From: a virus
Strand: one strand, 5' to 3'
IMG/VR virus record: IMGVR_UViG_3300021364_000055
Coordinates: 1-40,848 of that record
Length of the DNA: 40,848 nucleotides
Each line of letters starts with the position of its first letter. Within the stretch, counting starts at the first letter, position 1. The notes under the pieces are model-generated. The model worked only from the letters and a program-made list of their open reading frames with translations, had not been told where the DNA came from and did not search any database. A program made the translations under genes and the position numbers. Of the stretch, positions 32,652-39,992 are shown in pieces.

Positions 32652-32739
32652 CCATCACATCCCCAAGCGAAGTGTAGTAGCCCAAGTTTTCTGAGCGCAC
32701 CAAAGTCCAACCCTGGGGCGTGTGATGAATGCTGACCAT
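32551..32739 (-). CDS. Small hypothetical protein, 62 aa
   Basis: I place the start at ATG 32739, one base after the polymerase stop, giving MVSIHHTPQGWTLVRSENLG, then YYTSLGDVMDAAYAATNGAG. The first 40 residues look like a small alpha/beta domain; the tail (QTCHHSGSTAGG) is low complexity. Tight spacing after the polymerase suggests co-translation. The 3' end overlaps the next gene. No family recognised. Confidence 0.52.
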   Translation of the reverse strand: MVSIHHTPQGWTLVRSENLGYYTSLGDVMDAAYAATNGAGNNAALSAVRNQTCHHSGSTAGG

Positions 32740-32740
32740 G

Positions 32741-34669
32741 TCAGTGAATCTCCGACCAACGTTTACCGATAGACGGCTCAGCAAGCGGCGGAATATCGCC
32801 TAGCCACATTGCTTCCGCGTCCTCCATTATTCGTTTTAGCTTCGCGGCCCATTCCTCAGCCTTGTCTTCCTTGACAAGCAACAAAATTTCGTCATGGACG
32901 CAGGCAGCAATTTTGGCCTCGACCTCACCAACTTTCACCAGCTCAGCCCATAAGTTGCCAAGAGCGCATTTCAAAATGGCCGCACCAGCACCTTGGATCG
33001 GCGTGTTGCACCTCACCGTCAGCCGATTCATTTCACCCGGCAAAAACCGCCGCATGTTCGACTTGGGGATACGAATGTGCGCCCATTGATTGCCTTCAGT
33101 CGCTTCAGCAAGACGGCCATTTTCCTGCTGCCACGCGGCAATGCCTTGGTACGTGCCAAGCCACTGCTTACGAATTTCAGCTGCCTCTTCAACCGGCATA
33201 GTGACGCCAACACCGGCTGCGTAATTCCGCAAGCCATTCGCACCACTGCCGTAAAGCAGGCCAAAGTTTGCTGACTTAGCAATCTGCCGACTGCAACCGA
33301 TGGCTTCAGCTGTAACCGTGTGCAGGTCTTCGCCGTCCTGGAACGCCTTGATCATGCGCTCGTCTTTCGCGACCGCAGCAGCCAGTCGAAGTTCCATCTG
33401 ACCAAAATCAGCATCCACAAGAAGCCAACCATCAGGAGCCTCCACACACTGGCGGAAGGCTTCGTCTCTTGGGATTTGCTGGTTGTTGGGTTTGATGCAG
33501 GACATTCGGCCACTTTCGGCTCCGAGCTGCAAATAGCTGGCACGAACAAAACCATCGGAATCAAGTTTTTCAAAGATTGAATCCACCATTTGGCGGCGTT
33601 TCTCAGCTTTCTTCCAAGCCAAGTAGGTCTGAACAACGTGGTGATCAGCGGCATAAGCCTGGAGCGCAACACGACTAGCACTCGGTTTGCCGGTCTTTGC
33701 GTCGATTGGTTGCTCACCGAGCAAGGCGGTGAATTTCTCCAGAAGCTGTTTTGGCGAACTGATATTAAAGCCCTTATACTTTTTGGTTCCCAACCTAATG
33801 CTGCCTTCATCCTTGGGTCGTAAGTTAAATACCGCTGGGGAAGTCTCAATATCTTCAATTTCCTTGAACCATTTATCTCTGAGTACGTCATCATTACCCA
33901 TCTCCGTGAGTTTCTCTTTGAGATAAGCCATTCGACCATCTGTTTCTCTTGGCAACTTGTGTTCCGCCGGAAGGGCTTCGTCAAGTTCGTAGAGAAAGTC
34001 CTTAGAAAGTGCAGCAATGTCATGCTCGTAATCCTTACGAAGTTGTTCAAGGCTGGAACGATTCCACGGCAAACCTGTGCGCCACATGTGGGCCATTGCC
34101 GGAAGAGCTTTGCATTCGAGCGAGTAAGCAGGATCTAAACCTGCGGCAGCAATCTTTCCAGGAAGGATTGCATCAAGCTCCAGCAAGATCTCAACGTCTT
34201 TAGCAGCATATTCAAGCTGCTCTTTCGAGAGGACTGGTGCGCCCCAATCAGACGCCTGCTGTTCTTTTGAGATGTCTTTATCTAAATACCGCTTAGCTAA
34301 GTGGGCTAAGCCGTGTTTCAGGTTTGGGATGCCGTTGTTCAGCAGCTTGCTAGCAAGCATGGTGCAATAAATGCGGCCATACGGCTTAAACCCGCTTTCC
34401 TGCAACCAAGCCAAATCGAAGACGGCATTATGCGCGATCCAGTGACGGTCACCATTCTCAAAAAAGCTATCGAGTTTGTGGTTTGCTTCTTCGTCGCAAT
34501 CAAACAGGTCGATGACAACGATTGACTTAGTCGATTCAGCACCTAACTGAAGCAACCGAAGCTTTCCAATTTCAGGCTGTAGCTGGAGCGTCTCTGTATC
34601 AAACGCAATTGTGGTGGCACGAAAAACCTTGTCGAGATGCTCGACGCCGAAATACGTTGTGTAGGTCAT
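32741..34669 (-). CDS. DNA polymerase I-type (family A) with 3'-5' exonuclease
   Basis: This 642-residue protein has a DEDD exonuclease domain (FDTETLQL, D24 and E26; AHNAVFDLAWL near 79-89; EYAAKDVEILLEL near 153-165) and a family A polymerase domain. Motif A is VDADFGQMELRLA (418-430), motif B RQIAKSANFGLLYG (461-474), and motif C VHDEILL (591-597). No 5'-3' exonuclease domain is present, as usual in phages. F469 aligns with E. coli F762, a residue linked in viral ecology to fast, mostly lytic replication. It is probably the replicative polymerase, working with the prim-pol/helicase encoded upstream in the same leftward block. Confidence 0.95.
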   Translation of the reverse strand: MTYTTYFGVEHLDKVFRATTIAFDTETLQLQPEIGKLRLLQLGAESTKSIVVIDLFDCDEEANHKLDSFFENGDRHWIAHNAVFDLAWLQESGFKPYGRIYCTMLASKLLNNGIPNLKHGLAHLAKRYLDKDISKEQQASDWGAPVLSKEQLEYAAKDVEILLELDAILPGKIAAAGLDPAYSLECKALPAMAHMWRTGLPWNRSSLEQLRKDYEHDIAALSKDFLYELDEALPAEHKLPRETDGRMAYLKEKLTEMGNDDVLRDKWFKEIEDIETSPAVFNLRPKDEGSIRLGTKKYKGFNISSPKQLLEKFTALLGEQPIDAKTGKPSASRVALQAYAADHHVVQTYLAWKKAEKRRQMVDSIFEKLDSDGFVRASYLQLGAESGRMSCIKPNNQQIPRDEAFRQCVEAPDGWLLVDADFGQMELRLAAAVAKDERMIKAFQDGEDLHTVTAEAIGCSRQIAKSANFGLLYGSGANGLRNYAAGVGVTMPVEEAAEIRKQWLGTYQGIAAWQQENGRLAEATEGNQWAHIRIPKSNMRRFLPGEMNRLTVRCNTPIQGAGAAILKCALGNLWAELVKVGEVEAKIAACVHDEILLLVKEDKAEEWAAKLKRIMEDAEAMWLGDIPPLAEPSIGKRWSEIH

Positions 34670-34840
34670 TTAAAAGAGGTGTTCTTCAGGAAATACGCCA
34701 TCCCAGTTGGACTCGTGAGTCCCATCTGGTGCATACCAGCCGGAGTCATCGAGATACCAACCAGCTTCAGTGCGTGCGTAAAAGATTTTCTTGTCAGCTG
34801 AAAGATCGCCAAGCGAATTGTCGAAGTGTGGAAGAGTCAT
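34670..34840 (-). CDS. Small hypothetical protein, 56 aa
   Basis: The ATG at 34840 lies in an ATGA overlap with the DUF3310 gene stop. The product MTLPHFDNSLGDLSADKKIF, then YARTEAGWYLDDSGWYAPDG, ends THESNWDGVFPEEHLF. It is acidic and aromatic-rich with no Cys and no membrane helix. The TAA is directly before the polymerase ATG (34667-34669), so the three genes form a coupled chain. Function unknown. Confidence 0.68.
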   Translation of the reverse strand: MTLPHFDNSLGDLSADKKIFYARTEAGWYLDDSGWYAPDGTHESNWDGVFPEEHLF

Positions 34841-35148
34841 TGCAGCGGGTCATCAAAGGCAGGAGGATTGTCTTCAGAATGCTTGTACAGCTCAGCCGCT
34901 TCCTCTAATTCCAGATGCTGGATTAGGCGGTCGAGATACCAACGAGCCTTTTTGGCGTCCTGGTGCGGACAAGCTTTAAACCACACGCGAAGCAGATACT
35001 TCAACGTGTTCCCAAGCAACATACCACTAACAGGGTCTGGTGCGTGGCGAATGACATCTTCAATTACATCAATCGCCTCAAACCGGCCCTGTGTGTAGTG
35101 GGCCGGTGAGTTGACTAGGTCACTTGTCGACGAGTCGTTTGAGGACAT
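34837..35148 (-). CDS. DUF3310 / SaV-like nucleotide kinase-type protein
   Basis: This 103-residue protein has VNSPAHYTQGRFEAIDVIED, then the GNTLKYLLRVWFK helix and DAKKARWYLDRLIQHLE. This is the DUF3310 (SaV-like) domain: (V/N).P.HY..G..E.ID(V/I)I......F..GN.(L/I)KY..R...K.....D..KA..Y. The family is widespread in phages; annotations call it a nucleotide kinase-like protein but its activity is not established. It lies just upstream of the polymerase, consistent with a role near DNA metabolism. Confidence 0.85.
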   Translation of the reverse strand: MSSNDSSTSDLVNSPAHYTQGRFEAIDVIEDVIRHAPDPVSGMLLGNTLKYLLRVWFKACPHQDAKKARWYLDRLIQHLELEEAAELYKHSEDNPPAFDDPLQ

Positions 35149-35425
35149 AGTTAAAGCTCCAGCTTTTATTTGGTCGTTCTAGGACGTAGCACTGGTTGAC
35201 GACATACATCACGTCGTAGCACTCACCTTCGCCGTACTCAGCCTCAGCTTCACGGCACCAAATACCTTTGCAGGCACCTTCATCATCAAAGACGCCAACG
35301 TAATCAACGTCTTCTTCCATAGCTTCACGAATGGTATGGATGAACTCAGGCGTACCAGAAACCGTACGTGACCAGCGGGTTGGTGCAAAAAACGGGCAGT
35401 TGTCTTTGTAGGTGGAGATGATCAT
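35120..35425 (-). CDS. Hypothetical protein, 101 aa
   Basis: ATG at 35425 begins MIISTYKDNCPFFAPTRWSR in an ATGA overlap with the upstream gene. The protein is acidic (REAMEEDVDYVGVFDDEGAC, then REAEAEYGEGECYDVMYVVN) with several Cys and aromatic residues, and ends with a basic helix. It overlaps the DUF3310 gene by 29 bases, so the genes are translated together. No family recognised. Confidence 0.6.
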   Translation of the reverse strand: MIISTYKDNCPFFAPTRWSRTVSGTPEFIHTIREAMEEDVDYVGVFDDEGACKGIWCREAEAEYGEGECYDVMYVVNQCYVLERPNKSWSFNYVLKRLVDK

Positions 35426-35670
35426 GATGCTTGAATGGTTTGCTTGTTAGCTGGATCGTCCCAGATAAATTCGTCTGACTCGCAAAAAACCCTGCGGTAC
35501 AAATGAGGTGAACCAGGTTGGCACTTGCGGATTTGCGCAAGACCTCTAATGGCTCTTGCCTCAGAGATGTGGCAGCTGATAACGCACCAGACACCTGCGC
35601 GAAAGCCTTGGACTTGCCAAGGGAAAGCGTCGTAACGGTTTTTGCGGGGAAGGTAGGCGTCAGGGGACAT
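35422..35670 (-). CDS. Hypothetical protein, 82 aa
   Basis: Begins MSPDAYLPRKNRYDAFPWQV and includes CVISCHISEARAIRGLAQIR, then KCQPGSPHLYRRVFCESDEF. It has a mix of basic and aromatic residues and four Cys, three of them spread over about 40 residues, so a metal site is possible but not evident. It starts and ends in ATGA overlaps (35668-35671, 35422-35425) within the coupled chain of small early genes. Confidence 0.58.
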   Translation of the reverse strand: MSPDAYLPRKNRYDAFPWQVQGFRAGVWCVISCHISEARAIRGLAQIRKCQPGSPHLYRRVFCESDEFIWDDPANKQTIQAS

Positions 35671-35930
35671 CAGTAGGTGTCTTCAATGGGTTGCCAGTCA
35701 TCAACCTCGCGTGCCAGGTCAACGAACTGCTGCTCGGTTTTAGGCAGTGGATCGTCGTCACCGATGGAAATCGAGCCACGGCAAGTAGCACTGCCGAACT
35801 CTGGTGGGTCGAAGCGTGTTGCGGGTGACGTTTGGATGACGTCAGCAATAGTGGCGACGAAACGAGCGAAGTAACCGCAAGGGCCTTCGACAAGCTCGTA
35901 GCTTTGAAGCTCAATCAAGGTGTCGGTCAT
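35670..35930 (-). CDS. Hypothetical protein, 86 aa
   Basis: ATG at 35930 gives MTDTLIELQSYELVEGPCGY, then FARFVATIADVIQTSPATRF and DPPEFGSATCRGSISIGDDD. It is acidic and beta-rich and resembles small phage proteins of unknown function with an ELVEGP.G.FA pattern. The upstream region has GTGCTACATTTGAC on the minus strand (35954-35966 on plus), a probable promoter-related motif. It is the first gene of the coupled chain leading to the polymerase. Confidence 0.62.
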   Translation of the reverse strand: MTDTLIELQSYELVEGPCGYFARFVATIADVIQTSPATRFDPPEFGSATCRGSISIGDDDPLPKTEQQFVDLAREVDDWQPIEDTY

Positions 35931-35953
35931 TGCCTAGTCTGGCAGGGACTTGT

Positions 35954-35966
35954 CAAATGTAGCACG
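35954..35966 (-). promoter_or_regulatory. CTACATT-type motif before the leftward small-gene chain
   Basis: On the minus strand the sequence reads CGTGCTACATTTG, 24 bases before the ATG at 35930, followed by a TTGAC-like stretch. Related motifs occur at 36271-36285, 36771-36785 and 37543-37556. It is a candidate early promoter or operator; no experiment supports it. Confidence 0.4.
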
Positions 35967-36221
35967 TCAAAAAGTTAGGTAGCCGGATATGACGGGAAAT
36001 GTTTCTGGTTCGTAAGAACTCATGATAGAAGTGTCGATGCCTCCTGAAAGCGCTTTTTCTACGTCCTCTTCAAGTCTGCAAAACTCTTCAGGTTCGTCGG
36101 AATAAAAATCTTCGCAGATAGCTTCTGGCAAACCATCAGGGTTGTAAGCGGTATAGCGAACCACCGCTAGGAAGCCTTCGATTTCACTAACTTCGTAGTA
36201 GGTAAGGGTTGTTAGCTCCAT
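35967..36221 (-). CDS. Hypothetical acidic protein, 84 aa
   Basis: I choose the ATG at 36221 (MELTTLTYYEVSEIEGFLAV) because GAGGGG lies five bases upstream, a strong Shine-Dalgarno match, instead of the farther ATG at 36272. The protein is acidic (DFYSDEPEEFCRLEEDVEKA) and ends with a hydrophobic ISGYLTF. It is a separate leftward unit with its own CTACATT-type motif upstream (36271-36285). No family recognised. Confidence 0.62.
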   Translation of the reverse strand: MELTTLTYYEVSEIEGFLAVVRYTAYNPDGLPEAICEDFYSDEPEEFCRLEEDVEKALSGGIDTSIMSSYEPETFPVISGYLTF

Positions 36222-36270
36222 TGCACCCCTCAGCCTGTTACCAGTGTGCCCACTATTTGAGAAACTGGTC

Positions 36271-36285
36271 ATAATGTAGTAGTTA
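36271..36285 (-). promoter_or_regulatory. CTACATT-type motif in the divergent region
   Basis: On the minus strand this reads TAACTACTACATTAT, about 50 bases upstream of the leftward ATG at 36221 and 14 bases before the plus-strand ATG at 36299. It is the divergent intergenic region of two small genes, so it could control either. Confidence 0.4.
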
Positions 36286-36298
36286 TTGAGGTGGAACG

Positions 36299-36475
36299 AT
36301 GGAGATGCACCGCAATTTCGCGCTCCAGCGCTTCCGCAACAAGATTGAAGGCTGCACAGATATAGGTGAGCTGCAGCAGATCTCAGTGAAACTGATGCAG
36401 CTTTACCTCCACCAACAGGACACCATCAATCAGATGGTGAAAAAAGGCTGGCTGCCTAAGGAAGCAGAGACTTAA
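36299..36475 (+). CDS. Small helical protein, 58 aa, possibly NblA-like
   Basis: The ATG at 36299 follows a GAGGTGG RBS. The product MEMHRNFALQRFRNKIEGCT, then DIGELQQISVKLMQLYLHQQ, then DTINQMVKKGWLPKEAET, is two predicted helices. Its length and pattern (F.L..F...I then a second long amphipathic helix ending M..K.WL) are similar to NblA, the 55-60-residue adaptor that drives phycobilisome degradation in cyanobacteria and occurs in some cyanophages. The similarity is by eye and is not enough to assign function. It is the only rightward gene within the leftward block and its end overlaps the opposing gene at 36472. Confidence 0.62.
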   Translation: MEMHRNFALQRFRNKIEGCTDIGELQQISVKLMQLYLHQQDTINQMVKKGWLPKEAET

Positions 36476-36765
36476 AACCGTCGCTCTTCCCGTTCTTCAC
36501 GGCGTTCGCGATACAGACGAGCCACCTCATCGAAGCAAGCTTTTCGAGTGTCATAAGGAATGCCTTTGAAGATCTGGTCGATACGGAACATCAAAAACTC
36601 GTCACGCTCATCGGTGACATCCGAAAACTTGTGGAAGTTTTGAATGCCGTTGCCGATCGCACTGATTAAAAAGCACTGGAACGAAGGTGAGTCCAGTAAG
36701 TCTTTCAGTGAGAGCCGCTCAGCAGAAGTCAGGACGCTGTCGGGAACCTTAATGTCGTAGGACAT
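36472..36765 (-). CDS. Hypothetical protein, 97 aa
   Basis: ATG at 36765 starts MSYDIKVPDSVLTSAERLSL, then a helical domain (DLLDSPSFQCFLISAIGNGI) and a very charged terminus (RLYRERREEREERRF). No motif recognised. The upstream TACTACTACATTTT motif (minus strand) sits within 20 bases of the start, which would make a very short mRNA leader. It is convergent with the small plus-strand gene, with overlapping stops at 36472-36475. Confidence 0.6.
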   Translation of the reverse strand: MSYDIKVPDSVLTSAERLSLKDLLDSPSFQCFLISAIGNGIQNFHKFSDVTDERDEFLMFRIDQIFKGIPYDTRKACFDEVARLYRERREEREERRF

Positions 36766-36770
36766 CTTTT

Positions 36771-36785
36771 AAAATGTAGTAGTAC
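36771..36785 (-). promoter_or_regulatory. CTACATT-type motif at the start of a leftward gene
   Basis: The minus strand reads GTACTACTACATTTT, ending five bases before the ATG at 36765. Either a -10-like element with an almost leaderless mRNA, or an operator. It shares CTAC(T)ACATT with three other upstream sites. Confidence 0.4.
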
Positions 36786-36804
36786 AAAAGCAGGCTCAAA
36801 TATA

Positions 36805-37503
36805 TTACCGAGTCTCTTGCTCGGCGCGTTCAGCTTGTTGCCTAGTTAAACGGTTTTGTGCAATTGTGTAGTTAACTGTATCTTCTGTTTTGTAAACTTT
36901 AGAACCAGTGCGATCAAAAATACTTTTACAAACAGGGCATTTAACTAAATTTTCTTCACGGTCTTTTACTTTAACCACGTCGCCGTTTAAAATACCTGAA
37001 AAAGCGTTAAAAGTTCGGGCGTACAATGCTGAATACTTAACCGGAAGTATAGTTTTTCGCTCTTCTAATTTACTAAAAATTTTGTGATCTTCATAATTTT
37101 CCGGAAACAAGTCTTTAATAGGTACGGTGTTGACATAGTGAACTATGTGACCACCAGTCAAACTTTTGTAGTAAGGAAGCCTTAGTAAATCAGGGTCGTT
37201 GATAATCTTAGTTGCGCCTACAGCAAATAAAAAGTAGTAAAAAGGCTGTGCTTTAGTGTTTCTTGGTTTTACGCTTTGTTGCATAGGAGTATCGGAATAA
37301 ACGTTATTAGCATGTTCTCTACCAGCAAGCTGTTTGATATAGCCGTACAAAAGACCTTTGTTGTCCTTTTCGACCCAGTCATACTCTTTGCGTAGATGAT
37401 GAAAGAGCGGGTCGGGAAAATTTTTGAAGCTAGACACCCAGTCTGGGTCTCTCCACTCCGGAGGAACAATGTACTGGCCTGCATGGAAAGTAAGTTTGGT
37501 CAT
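36805..37503 (-). CDS. Hypothetical protein with C-terminal CxxC, 232 aa
   Basis: The product opens MTKLTFHAGQYIVPPEWRDP, followed by PDPLFHHLRKEYDWVEKDNK, then a central domain and a C-terminal part with VKCPVCKSIFDRTGSKVYK, a single CxxC pair typical of half a zinc site. I do not recognise a family. The gene is clearly AT-rich compared with its neighbours and uses many A/T-ending codons, so it may come from another source or be evolving quickly. A hairpin and CTACATT-type motif precede it (37521-37556). It may be a host-takeover protein (speculation). Confidence 0.72.
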   Translation of the reverse strand: MTKLTFHAGQYIVPPEWRDPDWVSSFKNFPDPLFHHLRKEYDWVEKDNKGLLYGYIKQLAGREHANNVYSDTPMQQSVKPRNTKAQPFYYFLFAVGATKIINDPDLLRLPYYKSLTGGHIVHYVNTVPIKDLFPENYEDHKIFSKLEERKTILPVKYSALYARTFNAFSGILNGDVVKVKDREENLVKCPVCKSIFDRTGSKVYKTEDTVNYTIAQNRLTRQQAERAEQETR

Positions 37504-37520
37504 TTTTGTAAATTGAAAAT

Positions 37521-37556
37521 GGGGGCCGTGAAAGACCCCCTCAAATGTAGTACTAG
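37521..37556 (-). promoter_or_regulatory. CTACATT-type motif followed by a GC hairpin upstream of the AT-rich gene
   Basis: On the minus strand, CTAGTACTACATTT (37543-37556) is followed by GGGGG (37536-37540) and CCCCC (37521-37525), a 5-bp stem with a 10-base loop, and then ATTTTCAATTT. The hairpin could terminate transcripts of the primase-helicase gene or attenuate the next gene. The T-stretch is imperfect. Confidence 0.45.
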
Positions 37557-37569
37557 AAAAACGGGGATG

Positions 37570-39966
37570 TCAACCCCACATGTTCCAAGACTGATCACGA
37601 GACTCATTCAACTCATCCTTGGTGCGTTCTTCCTCCCTCGCGCGGGGATATTGCTCAAGCTGTCCACCCTGGGCACTTTCCGCTCCAGCACTGGATTCTG
37701 AGGGTGGACACGGTGCCGTTTCAGCAGGGGGTTGTCCACCCTTAATTGGTTCAACGGCTTCAAGGGTGGACACTTCTCGCTGTCCACCCTGGTTGTCCAC
37801 CCTCACATCCGTTCCAGCAGAAGGGGTTTGCTTACGGTGGACACCTCCCGGCAAGGCCCCGCACGCGAGAACTGCTTGGTACGTCTTGTTTTTATATCTG
37901 GCGTCTCCAGTAGAAACTTCAAGAGAAACCTCAGTAATCAACCCACGCTTGGTAAGCCGCTGGAGCGCCTTGCCAATAGCAGCAACCTTGCCGCCCACCA
38001 ACGGATCAGCGTTGAGCTCAGTCTTAGTTGCCGTCCGTGGGTGAATTACCCGTAGCCGCTGCAAAACACGGTCAGTGATGCTGCTTGGAGCGGTGTTGGC
38101 CGAATCAACCTCAGGCGTGTAATCGCTAATGGAAAAGCTGAGGTCGTCTTCCATCCGCATGACCAGCTGAGTGCCTGAGCGCCCAGAGCGGCTTTTCTCA
38201 ATGGTGATGAGCCTGCAGTGGGACGGAAGGCTCCCAATCGAGTTATCGGGCTTCTTAAGTGACCAAGTCTCATCTACAGCGTCACGGATGGCTGAGGTGC
38301 CCCTAAAGCCGCCCTGCTTGTTGGCGTGGTGAACGATGAGAATTGTGGTCGCCGGGAACAGCACGCCGTTGTTGCGGGTCAGCCAGTACAGCGGCGTAGC
38401 GAAGTCCGACTTGTTCTCGTCAAAAGCACGGCCACCGGAGCAACCGATCAGCGAGTCGATCACCACCAGCTTCGGCTTGATGTCGTGCATCAGCTTCACG
38501 AACTGCGCGTACCGCTGGAGCGCCCAATCGGTCTGAATGAACGTCTCGCTATCTGCCGGGTAGTCAACCTCCTGAAGCTGCTCTTTGAGCTGCACCAGCG
38601 GCTGATCACCATTCAGCAGCAACACCGGACCCTTCTGGACTGGAACGGGCTTACCCCTGACGATGAACGGCGCACCAGTCGCAATGTGTTTCGCAATAGT
38701 CCAAGCCGACATGGACTTGCCATCACCGCCAGCGCCATAAATCAGCACCACAGAGGGATGCGGCAACACATCAGGAATTAAGTAGTTGCGTTCCTGATCG
38801 CTATCCATCAAATCTTGAGCACCCATAAGACCCTTGGCACCCTCAAATTGAATCTGATCAACAATCAGTTTCTCCAGCGAAAGCTGATCTCGATAACCGG
38901 CCTGGAGCGCCAAATTATTGAGGTTGTAATTCATCTCAGCCGGGTTATCCAGCTCCAGATATTTCTTGGCCTTTTCAATGACCTGCTCAAACGGCAGAAC
39001 AGCTTGACGGAACGCAACCGCCATCTGGTTGATCTCTTCAATCACCTGCTTGGCGGCAGGGTCATTCACGAAGCGATTTCTGTCTGGGTCGTAGTGATCA
39101 GCCAGCTGAATCAAGCTGCCGAGACCAAGACCACCGCCTGACTTGAATCCTGACTCCCAGCGATCAGCGCATGGGTCGTTCTTTTGCCAGTCATCGGCAT
39201 ATTCATCGTCACGCTGCGACCACTCACGCCACAGGTCAAGCCCCTCTTCATTGGGAAGCTCAGAGTGAATCATTGCGCCAATACGCCACCACTGGTCTTC
39301 ACTGCCGCGTCCCTGCGGCTGAATAACCGCCAAGCAGTTTTTAACGATTAGGCAAAGCTCCTCGGTGGAGCGCATTCCATAACGAGGATCCTTTTTGCCT
39401 TCGTCAGTCTTCTGCTTGCCGCGAAAAGACTCCTTCATATATGCCAGAAGCCACTCAGGAGCCTCTGGAATGGCCTCAAGGTCGCCTTCCTGCGTATAGA
39501 CACCCTGATCCTTGTAAGCGCCGCCTACAAGCCCCTGACGGCCCCACAGCACCTCCCAGCCCTCTTTGCTGGCACTAAGACTCAGGCCATCAACCTCACC
39601 CCAATACTCCCGTGGGACGTAGAAGAGATATTTAGCCGCATTTTTCTTGGCTGACTTAACGACCGGCGCAGCCTTGAGGTCTTGGCCCCACTTCTTTTTG
39701 AGCTGGTAAAGGTTGGCGTCAATGTCGAGGATGACCAAGCCATTGCTGCGTGGTCCGGTGAAGACACCAACGGCCTTGAACTCATCAGGATTCCGCTCAA
39801 TGTGCAGAGCAGTCTCAGCAGGAGACCAATCTTCGTGGTGCGTCTTACCGAGAGGCGATTTACCGCAAGCCTCTTTACCGGAAGGAAGTTTGACGCCTTT
39901 GGCGTAGATCGGGCAGGTAGCCCATGCGCTTGGAAGCGAGCGAACGAAAGCAGGAAGCTTCGACAT
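37570..39966 (-). CDS. Prim-pol primase fused to RepA-like helicase
   Basis: This 798-residue replication protein has a prim-pol domain (residues about 1-180, with GLVILDIDANLYQ giving the DxD metal site at 81-83 and the PVVKSAKKNAAKYLFYVP stretch), then a PriCT-like linker (about 200-295, WWRIGAMIHSEL and GLGLGSLIQLADHYDP). A RepA/DnaB-like ATPase follows, with Walker A GAGGDGKS (411-418), Walker B LVVIDSL (500-506) and IVHHANKQGGFRGTSAI (544-560). A winged-helix-like domain is at 630-700. The last ~100 residues are low-complexity and contain several QGGQ and related segments. At DNA level they carry the TGTCCACCCT cluster. It should prime and unwind DNA at the phage origin. Confidence 0.92.
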   Translation of the reverse strand: MSKLPAFVRSLPSAWATCPIYAKGVKLPSGKEACGKSPLGKTHHEDWSPAETALHIERNPDEFKAVGVFTGPRSNGLVILDIDANLYQLKKKWGQDLKAAPVVKSAKKNAAKYLFYVPREYWGEVDGLSLSASKEGWEVLWGRQGLVGGAYKDQGVYTQEGDLEAIPEAPEWLLAYMKESFRGKQKTDEGKKDPRYGMRSTEELCLIVKNCLAVIQPQGRGSEDQWWRIGAMIHSELPNEEGLDLWREWSQRDDEYADDWQKNDPCADRWESGFKSGGGLGLGSLIQLADHYDPDRNRFVNDPAAKQVIEEINQMAVAFRQAVLPFEQVIEKAKKYLELDNPAEMNYNLNNLALQAGYRDQLSLEKLIVDQIQFEGAKGLMGAQDLMDSDQERNYLIPDVLPHPSVVLIYGAGGDGKSMSAWTIAKHIATGAPFIVRGKPVPVQKGPVLLLNGDQPLVQLKEQLQEVDYPADSETFIQTDWALQRYAQFVKLMHDIKPKLVVIDSLIGCSGGRAFDENKSDFATPLYWLTRNNGVLFPATTILIVHHANKQGGFRGTSAIRDAVDETWSLKKPDNSIGSLPSHCRLITIEKSRSGRSGTQLVMRMEDDLSFSISDYTPEVDSANTAPSSITDRVLQRLRVIHPRTATKTELNADPLVGGKVAAIGKALQRLTKRGLITEVSLEVSTGDARYKNKTYQAVLACGALPGGVHRKQTPSAGTDVRVDNQGGQREVSTLEAVEPIKGGQPPAETAPCPPSESSAGAESAQGGQLEQYPRAREEERTKDELNESRDQSWNMWG
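37661..37843. repeat. Seven iteron-like repeats TGTCCACCCT within the helicase gene
   Basis: Copies of TGTCCACCCT on the plus strand are at 37661, 37733, 37781 and 37794. Reverse copies (AGGGTGGACA) are at 37701 and 37763, and a reverse 9/10 match is at 37834. Orientation is + - + - + + -. The motif is translated in different frames on the coding strand (QGGQ, CPPS, EVSTL, GVHR), so selection acts on DNA rather than protein. The spacing from 13 to 40 bp and the place inside the replication gene resemble iterons, for instance the lambda O gene origin. It is the best origin candidate in the window. Confidence 0.75.
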
Positions 39967-39992
39967 CTGTTAAAGTTTCAAAGAACTACAAA

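Noticed and set aside
37661-37843. CRISPR array as an explanation for the repeated decamers
   Set aside because: The repeats are only 10 bp, in both orientations, with irregular 13-40 bp spacing, and lie within a coding region; this does not fit a CRISPR.
37619-39141. Plus-strand ORFs of 100-150 codons opposite the primase-helicase gene
   Set aside because: Antisense to a multi-domain protein with clear Walker motifs; composition is out of frame and no RBS is seen.
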